Below, piece after piece: positions 57,601 through 64,000 of a stretch of 64,000 nt of DNA. The translations under genes and the position numbers were made by a program. The notes under the pieces were generated by a model. It was not told the DNA's origin and did not search any database. It saw only the letters and a list, made by a program, of their open reading frames with translations. The stretch spans positions 37,969,180 to 38,033,179 of the forward strand of contig OX485808.1 in assembly GCA_950295325.1 (NCBI GenBank). The letters run 5' to 3'. This DNA comes from Polytrichum commune (lineage: Eukaryota > Streptophyta > Polytrichopsida > Polytrichales > Polytrichaceae). The stretch's first letter is position 1, and every line of letters starts with the position of its first letter.

Positions 57601-58773
57601 AATGTTTTCTCTGAAAATATTTATAAGTACATTGTACAACCATTCCTCCTCCCGTCCTGCCAGAATCATTCACCTGGTTGTGTGGATGTCAATCTCAATG
57701 CTTCCATCGGCACTGAAGCCAAATGCTTAATATGAATGAACTCTTGTGAGTCCGGCACCTGCCTGTGTGACATTCTCTCCTGTGGCTCAAATTTTGCTAT
57801 GCTCCCTTCCCCTGCTTCAATGCCGTGAAGCCTTCTTCCAATGCCGCCTCATTGCAGTTGTCCTCCCACCTCTGATGTGGGAACTCCCACAAGATGGTTG
57901 CCTGAATTGGTTGTGCCTCAAGTAGATGTCTCTAGTCGGCCTGTGTTGCCTTCTCCCAGGTAGCCTCTCGCCATCAGCACAGAGCTCCCAATTCTAGCGA
58001 TGGCTGCACCGCAGCCCGCTAGCACACCTCCTTCCATCCTAGTTACTCCGTAATGCAATCCCCTAACTGCATGAGGTTCTCCCTACCCCCGAGGCGCCTG
58101 CAACCTCATCCCCCTACCCCCTGTTCCGCAGCCGCAACTCTGCCCAACTTCCTCTCAACGAACAACTGATTGGGACCCCCCTCCCCGAGAGCCTTCCCCC
58201 CTGGAAACCTAGCAAATTCAGCTGACCAACCCGTTGGCCGGGCCCCTAAGGAAAATCCCTCACCCACCCCTGTTCTAAAATGAACACCAACCTACTCATA
58301 AACAAACATAACTCCGGGATAACTCTTTGAGTTTAATCATCCCTCTCCTAGTTCAACTAATTCACTCATTTTTAGCTTTTTACCTTTTGAATGACTTGAG
58401 CCTGACGCTGGCTTGGCTGACTCTTAACTTAATAATTAACACACAAGACTTAAGGAAATCAGTGCTTGCACACCTTTTAACTACTCACACTGTCTAAATG
58501 TTAAATTCCCACAGTTTTACGAATTACGAATCCATGTGGGCACATTCTTGGGCTCATACCATGCCAAAACAACTTCCCCATGTTTTGGAAATCGAATCAA
58601 GGCCACGGATAGGTTTTTTAAGTTGCGTGTATCGGTTATAGGTGAACTTCGAAACAATGTCATGATATAACCTAAATGTTGTGGTGTTTTATTCCGTGAT
58701 GTACTTGAGAACATGGATTCACTCAAAATGGTTTAGATATACATAGATACTAATCACGTTGGCTTGGCATTGC
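57601..58773. other. Spacer with a possible decayed proline-rich exon
   Basis: About 57770-58270 can be read as interrupted proline-rich peptide text with several stops. It may be the remains of an upstream exon of the following DUF7869-like gene, or chance in C-rich DNA. The rest shows nothing recognisable. Confidence 0.25.
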
Positions 58774-59435
58774 AGGAATGATTGCACATGGACACGGTGA
58801 TGTCAAGTTTGCTCATTATGCTCTTGATTTGTATCCAGCGGATTCAAACCACACGATAGGGTCATTTGCAAGGTTTTTACGTGATTTAGAGAAACCGCCA
58901 GCCTATTCTTTAGGATTGTTATTTGAAAACACGGGTTCAACACCTCTATATGAAGCGATGTTGGATGGAAAAGATGTATGCTTGCATTCGTTGCCAGAGC
59001 CACCCAGTGAACCCGTGATTGCCAAGAAGTTGCCCCCCACTTTGTGTGTCCAATTGGACAATTGTGCCAAGGACAATAAAAGTAGATATGTATTTGCATA
59101 TTGGTCGTTGTTGGTTGTGAAAGGCATTTTCAAGGAGGTTTTTGTGTCCTTCCTATTGGTAGGCCACACGCACGATGATATTGATGCATCTTTTGGGCGG
59201 TGGAGCATGAAGTTGCGGGAGGAGGATTTTCCTACAATCCGGTTATTGATGAAGTCGTACATGGATTTGGAGAATATTCTTGTCATCCCCCATATGATCG
59301 AGGAGGTTCCTGACTTCAAGGCATTTATAGGACCGTATATTCGAAGCGGAGCTCACCGATTGATCGGGCATACGAAGGCACAATAATTTCGGTTCTACAT
59401 GCGTGACGATGGTGTCCCGGCCATGCAATACAAGT
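58774..59435 (+). pseudogene. DUF7869-like (transposase-like) fragment, truncated
   Basis: After a good acceptor (GGCATTGCAG at 58765-58774) a frame runs with LCVQLDNCAKDNKSRY, then FLLVGHTHDDIDASFGRW, the two hallmark segments of DUF7869 proteins as I remember them. These look like an RNase-H-fold transposase core with Asp in LDN and His/Asp in GHTHDDID. An in-frame TAA at 59384-59386 sits where CAA is likely, and the frame then continues (FRFYMRDDGVPAMQYK) until it meets the MULE-type terminus at about 59436. N-terminal exons are not recognised. It is probably a fragment of an old mobile element. Confidence 0.65.
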
Positions 59436-59863
59436 TGGGAAACTTAGTAGTGTGAGCGTAGAGCGGAGAGCGGAGAGCGGAGATTGGAGAGCAGAAAATT
59501 TAGATTTTGTTGGATAATTTTAGGAGAAGCAGAGCCTATTTCCGTGGAATTAGAGATAGTTTGAATTCAAGCTGTTGGAAAGGCACCCCATTCCCGTGGA
59601 CATAATAACCCAGAATTGTTCGAGAAACCAACGGATCGTATAGGCGTGGAAGATTGCACTTGTTCTCAAACATCTTATAGGCTAGCTTTCAAATGTTTCA
59701 TATTAAATTAGGGCTAACGTCACCAATTGAAATCAAAATACCATAAACAAAATATTTTATTGCCCGACAAAATGCAGGTGAAGTTAGGTGCCAACCTCAA
59801 GACTTACAAAAATGTGTATTCAGTTCAAGTAGCTATATACAGATTACTCTACTTCATTTCCAT
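59436..59863. mobile_element. Second terminus of the large-MULE type, interrupting the DUF7869-like gene
   Basis: GGGAAACTTAGTAGTGTGAG followed by GAGCGGA units (to about 59500) aligns with the left end of the MULE at 47418. The element would extend to the right. No inverted partner is seen before 64000, so it is either incomplete or longer than the window. The rest to 59863 has no gene. The GCCTATTTCCGTGGAATTAG text resembles GCCCTATTACCATGGATTTA just inside the first element. Confidence 0.55.
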
Positions 59864-60277
59864 CTACACCCTATCGGCCGGGCATGTCCAATATGGATAA
59901 AATGATTCAAAGGTCATGCCATACATCTCCACCGTACACCAGCAGCTCTCCAATTCATCCCTTAGCTTAGCCAATGAACGCAATGACAAATCCCCCAAGT
60001 CCGACATAAGAATCCTCCTGGAAATGTTTGAGGTGACGTGCCGGCTGTGTGAGAACCACATCAAGTTCATTTGAAATTGATGTATGAGGTTATGTTCTCG
60101 TATCAAACACACCCTCGGGACACCGTTGGGACCCATGGAGTATTCATGTTGGGCCAAACGAAGAGCATTGTACTCGGCACTTTTATCCACAATCGTTTTC
60201 CATGCTTTGCAACATAGCCTCAAACTATGGATAAGCAAGAAACGGAGATGGGTGTCCAATGCCCTCTCTACATCCAT
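59864..60277 (-). CDS. Hypothetical protein, divergent from FCP1-like copy 2
   Basis: A minus-strand frame of about 137 codons runs from ATG 60277 (MDVERALDTHLRF) to a stop at 59864. Composition is protein-like, with several Trp, Cys and His (CCKAW, CWCTVEMY, YPYWTCP), but I do not recognise a family. Its start lies 27 bp from the plus-strand ATG at 60304, so the two would be divergently transcribed with almost no space between, or one of them is not real. It could be a last exon of a longer gene. Confidence 0.4.
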   Translation of the reverse strand: MDVERALDTHLRFLLIHSLRLCCKAWKTIVDKSAEYNALRLAQHEYSMGPNGVPRVCLIREHNLIHQFQMNLMWFSHSRHVTSNISRRILMSDLGDLSLRSLAKLRDELESCWCTVEMYGMTFESFYPYWTCPADRV

Positions 60278-60303
60278 ATCCACATTTACGGCACCCACCA
60301 ACA

Positions 60304-61682
60304 ATGGACATCTTCGTCCAACAATGGAGAATGGACATCCTCGACTGGATACCCAGATCCTACGTTGAAGAGATCATCGAGGGGGGCGAGAATCCGTTGG
60401 ATATGGCGAGGCGAATCAACCCAGGTGAATTCGCCATGCGGGCCCCCGCTCAATTGCCAGAACCGCTCATCGAGTTGCATCCGGGCAATCCGTCTGTGAC
60501 AGCAGGTGGCGAGGTTGGGGAGGAGGAGGAGGAAGAAGAAAAAGTGGAAGGGGAGGTGGAGGAAGGGGCAATAGGATTCACTCAAGAATCCGAAGCCCCT
60601 CAGCGGAAGAAGGCTATGCGGGCTGCGAAGCCGCAGAGCAAGCTAGTGCCCGTGCTGACGGTGGCCGACGCAAGGGACATGTATTCAAGGGACGCGACGG
60701 CCACCTTCAGGGAGCGGCGAAGGCTGAAGGGCAAGAAGCTGTACGGCGACTATGCGGTGGAGGAGACGATCGCCATAAGCTCCGAGGACGAGGACGACAT
60801 GGACCTCGCCAAGAGGCTCAGGTCGGATCCTCCCTCCCCCACAGCGTTCACCGGGATGGTGAGGGTGAAACCGGAGGTCCTCACCGTGGAGGAGGCCAAT
60901 GCGAAAATGCTCCGGGACGAGGAGCAGCGCGACCGATTGGAGAAAGCTGCCGTCGAGGAACCCTCGGCCCGCAACGAAGTCGTGGAGTTGAGGGCTCTCC
61001 TGTTGGAGCAGGAGCGGCAAAGGGCGATGGCCCAACCTCCGTCCTAATCACGCAAGTGATTCAAGGCATGTTGGCGCAGGGATTGGTGATGGCTCCCCCG
61101 AGTTCATTTCCGCACTTGCCCGCAGGCTTCCCTCCCCAGGATATCGGCCCGCAGCCCGCGCCGCAGCAGTCCTTCAGCTTCGGGCATATGCTGCAGCCGC
61201 ACACCCGCCCTTACGCGCCCGTCCAGTAGGTGGACGACCCCAACCTTTGGCGCGTCCACAGAGCTTCCAGCTCGTTGGCACCCCCGCCGCTTTGGCCAGC
61301 CATCCTCGTTCCCCCACACCACCAGCGGGACGACCCCCACATGTTTGGGTTGTCCGACCCAAACACCCCCGTCCTTGCAGCGTCCCACAACGACCATTGC
61401 GAAGTAGGAGGGTTTGGGTCGGCCGACCCAAACCCCGTCTCGGCTCAGACACCGGTGGACGAATCTATGCTAGATGTTGAAGGCCCGCAAGGGCCTGGTG
61501 ATACCTCTACTCCTAACCCAGTCGATGAACCAATGCATGATGCGCATGCGGAGGTTGGGTTGGGACAAAGGCCTGACAATTAGCCTTTGCAGGAGCAGGT
61601 TGCCGCTGACGTCGCCGGAGCAGGCGGTGGGGCAGCGCATGCGGTGACGGCATCCACGGCGTCAAGGCACGACCAAGGCGAG
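60304..61682 (+). pseudogene. Coiled-coil/FCP1-like gene, copy 2, exon 1 (damaged)
   Basis: The same order of parts as copy 1: MDIFVQQW...MDILDWIP, a Glu-rich acidic block, a basic patch (RERRRLKGKKLYGDY), the SIM-like TIAISSEDEDD, VRVKPE, and a charged coiled coil (RDEEQRDRLEKAAVEE). The frame breaks near 61035 (AQPPS-stop). The next frame continues as LITQVIQGMLAQGL..., with stops at about 61227 (VQ-stop-VDD) and 61579 (PDN-stop). Both fit CAG or CGG-type codons changed by transition. It ends at the donor GAG|GTAATG (61683), equivalent to copy 1. Divergence between copies is high outside the basic/SIM/SUMO-like block, so the duplication is old. Confidence 0.6.
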
Positions 61683-61781
61683 GTAATGCACTGACCCCAC
61701 TCAGTTTGGGTCGTTCGACTCAAACTCCCTGGGTCTTTGTCTTCTTGCCTTGGTCGTGTCCCCTAGCTAGGAGGAACTTAC

Positions 61782-62755
61782 TGTCGCGCACCTCTCCATG
61801 AGGAGTGCCCGAAACACCATGGGCACAAGGGGGACCCCGGAGTGACACCCGGGACTTGTGGCGCCGTTGGTGAGAGGGCCCAAGTGATCCTAGTGTGGGT
61901 GAGGGCCCCGGGCGTTGGGAACGCCTCCCACCCACAAAGACTAGGAGGCATGAGGGTGAGGCCATGAGCTATGCGTAGCTCATGGCGTGGTGATTCTAGA
62001 ATGCTCAAGATCACCTCAATCGGAGGTGTGAGCTAGGAGTTATGGCCATTTGAGTGGGGTGCTGTCCCTGGACAGCGCCCTGGTACAGCAGTGCCTGGGA
62101 GTGATTCCCGGGACTGCCAAGGTTCAAACAGGCATAACTTCCTCAAGACTTGCCCGAATGGGGCAGGCGATGAGTCCATCGGCATCTACGTGAAGCGTAG
62201 ATGAGGATGGAGCGGTTGGTTGTTATGATCAGACATCATACAAGGAAGTTATGATGGTCTGAAGCTGCTAGGGGGGTTCTAGGCCCAGCAGCTAAGGGAA
62301 AATGTCCACTTGGCCCCAACTCTTGGTAGAGAGACAAGAGGTTGGTTGGCGGTGGGGTAGGGGCCCCGTGTAGAGTCCTAGAGGCTTATATGGGTGAGGT
62401 GGTGTGGCCTCACCCACCCGAGGCCGAACGGCACGGCCTCCATGGGCATTGGCCCATTGTGAGGCCATAGTTGCCTAGTATGGTTCGGGTTGTTGTAGTG
62501 TTGCTCCGGCAACGCGATGATCAACATAGGATTGGACTTCCATGGATGGAAGTCCACATTGGGGAAATGGGTTACCGATTAAGGAGTGAGTCCCAAAAGC
62601 AAAGTAGGAGGGTTGGTTCCCTCCTATGAACTATTGGTCCGGGGTAAGAGGAGCTATCCATTAGCATGGCGGAATGCGAAGGGTTAGCGACTCGTAACAT
62701 TTGCTAGAATTGAAAATTGGCAAGATTATTAAGGGACCTAGCAAGGGTTGCGACA
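61782..62755. mobile_element. Solo LTR, 974 bp, in the intron of FCP1-like copy 2
   Basis: Begins TGTCGC and ends GCGACA, and is flanked by a perfect 5-bp duplication CTTAC (61777-61781 and 62756-62760), the signature of an LTR left after recombination. No gag or pol is present. Removing it leaves an intron of about 510 bp, close in size to that of copy 1 (about 350 bp). Orientation and superfamily are unknown. Confidence 0.75.
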
Positions 62756-63172
62756 CTTACCCACCGTGCCTCCTCCCTGGCACTCGCGCCCTTCGTCACC
62801 CCCGTGACCATCCGTTCGTCCACCTACCCCCGGCTTGCGACAAAGTCTTCATCACGGCGGCGCGTCTCTTCAAATTTTGTTAGATGTAGAACTAGGCTAG
62901 TTTGAACGCATCGTTCAACGCGGCTCCCCCCCAATCAAAATGTACATAGAGCATTGTATAAAATAAAATCACCATTTTTTACCTTTATATATTTGTATCT
63001 TGTGTTTGAATGTATATTGTATGCTCTTGCCTCTCTTGTATCCCTTGTTGCACCCCCTCCAAATGAATCAAATGGTTTTGTGTTTGCACCGAGAACACTC
63101 ATTTCTTTAATGCTTCGTTTGGACATAACATGACGTAAGTCGCCCCCCGTTGTCTCTCGATCGTATCCGCAG
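62756..63172 (+). other. Remainder of the intron of FCP1-like copy 2
   Basis: Non-coding sequence between the solo LTR and the acceptor TATCCGCAG at 63172. No other feature is seen. The short frames here are random. Confidence 0.5.
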
Positions 63173-63985
63173 GGCTCGGAGCATAGCGTAGCGGCTCCCC
63201 GACGCTCTTCTCCAAGGAGCGGAGAGGGCAGCGCGGCGGCCCCCCCGGTTTTACCCGCCCCGCCCCCGCTGCCGAAGAAACGATTCCTGGTGTTAGACCT
63301 GAACGGGGTTCTCGTCCAGTGCGTTCATTGCCCTAGGGCCCCCACAGTGCCCTTTTGCAAGCCCGATGACACGAATTACGACGGGCCGCCCACGTTCATA
63401 AAGAGCAAGCTAGTGCACCTCCGACCGTGGCTTTGGCGCTTCTTGCAGATCGCCCAAACAAAATGGTGGGTGGTCGTGTGGAGCTCCATGAAGGCCGAGA
63501 ACACCAATGCGGTCGTGGAGTTCATCTTCAAGGGCATCGAGCCCCCCTGCTTGGTCCTAGCACAGGAAGCATGTAGAGTATTGTACACACCGGACAGCAA
63601 AGTCGTCAAAAAACCAAACAACCCCGCATCACCCCAATATCTCAAGGTCTTGAAGCCGATTTTTTGGGACCAACGACCGTCCTTGATAGGCGTCCCCTAC
63701 GACGTCCGTCCCACCCGCGAGAACACGCTCATGGTGGACAACAGTGCCGCCAAGAACATGTTGAACCCAACGGCCAACTTCATAGTTTGCCCTACGTGGA
63801 CGGTCGAGAAGGTCCGGGACCGATTTTTGTTAGACCTTAGTAAATACATGCAGGAGCTCTGGGGTAGCGGACTACTCGTAAACAATTTTGTTAGGAATAA
63901 TCCGATAGGCGAGAGATACTTGGATCCACACGACCATTTGTACAGAGAGTCGATCTCTCACATGAAATTTAACAAGCTCATTTGA
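63173..63985 (+). CDS. Coiled-coil/FCP1-like gene, copy 2, exon 2 (FCP1/SCP-like HAD domain)
   Basis: The frame is open from the acceptor: GSEHSVAAPRRSSPRS, a Pro/Ala linker, then KKRFLVLDLNGVLVQC, the FCP1-like motif I with Asn for the second Asp, as in copy 1. VVVWSSMKAENT, then ENTLMVDNSAAKNMLNP, follow; VDNS keeps the SCP-type motif IV better than copy 1. The C-terminus NNPIGERYL...KFNKLI matches copy 1's SNPIGIRPL...KLNKLI. Phase agrees with the exon 1 donor. The domain is intact even though exon 1 is damaged. The HAD domain could still be made from an internal start, but there is no evidence of expression. Confidence 0.75.
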   Translation, partial: GSEHSVAAPRRSSPRSGEGSAAAPPVLPAPPPLPKKRFLVLDLNGVLVQCVHCPRAPTVPFCKPDDTNYDGPPTFIKSKLVHLRPWLWRFLQIAQTKWWVVVWSSMKAENTNAVVEFIFKGIEPPCLVLAQEACRVLYTPDSKVVKKPNNPASPQYLKVLKPIFWDQRPSLIGVPYDVRPTRENTLMVDNSAAKNMLNPTANFIVCPTWTVEKVRDRFLLDLSKYMQELWGSGLLVNNFVRNNPIGERYLDPHDHLYRESISHMKFNKLI

Positions 63986-64000
63986 GATAGTACGTGTGTT

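Overview
The window is eukaryotic nuclear DNA from a plant. Four things show this: GT-AG introns, a Ty1/Copia gag-pol, Mutator-like elements (MULEs) with 9-bp target duplications, and plant-type TKL kinases. The kinases, the SWIM-finger MULE transposase and the DUF7869-like fragment remind me of seed-free plants or streptophyte algae, but that is recollection and the species cannot be fixed from sequence alone. Most of the window is transposons and repeats; host-like genes are few and many are broken.

Layout. 1-2.5 kb: the end of a MULE (family A) abuts the 5' end of a kinase paralog, which is also split by a 1.55-kb MULE that is almost one giant palindrome. 2.5-19.7 kb: gene-poor, AT-rich DNA with decayed dispersed and tandem repeats. 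19.7-25.4 kb: two kinase genes on the minus strand. The second is cut inside its kinase domain by a 2,028-bp family-A MULE, which carries a nested 400-bp element. 28.5-32.8 kb: a truncated Copia element with nonsense codons and a frameshift. 32.9-36.2 kb: a two-exon gene joining an acidic/coiled-coil region to an FCP1-like HAD domain, then an unassigned exon pair.

39.5-57.6 kb: a tandem satellite whose units carry a short palindrome. It is interrupted by a hAT-like element, by a methyltransferase-like gene (copy B), and by a 6,351-bp MULE (47418-53768) with terminal inverted repeats (TIRs) and a perfect 9-bp target duplication. That MULE carries a minus-strand transposase pseudogene and, divergently, a five-exon gene resembling N6/N4 amino-methyltransferases (copy C). 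58.8-59.5 kb: a DUF7869-like fragment ending at another TIR of the same MULE type. 59.9-64 kb: a small minus-strand ORF and a second, damaged copy of the coiled-coil/FCP1-like gene, with a solo LTR in its intron.

The most interesting part is 47.4-53.8 kb, a Mutator-like element that appears to carry a methyltransferase-like gene head to head with its transposase. A related copy lies 2 kb outside it in the satellite. Both copies have altered catalytic motifs, so binding or antagonism is as plausible as methylation. The second notable item is the duplicated gene fusing a SUMO-interaction-like/coiled-coil N-terminus to a 'DLNG' FCP1-like domain.
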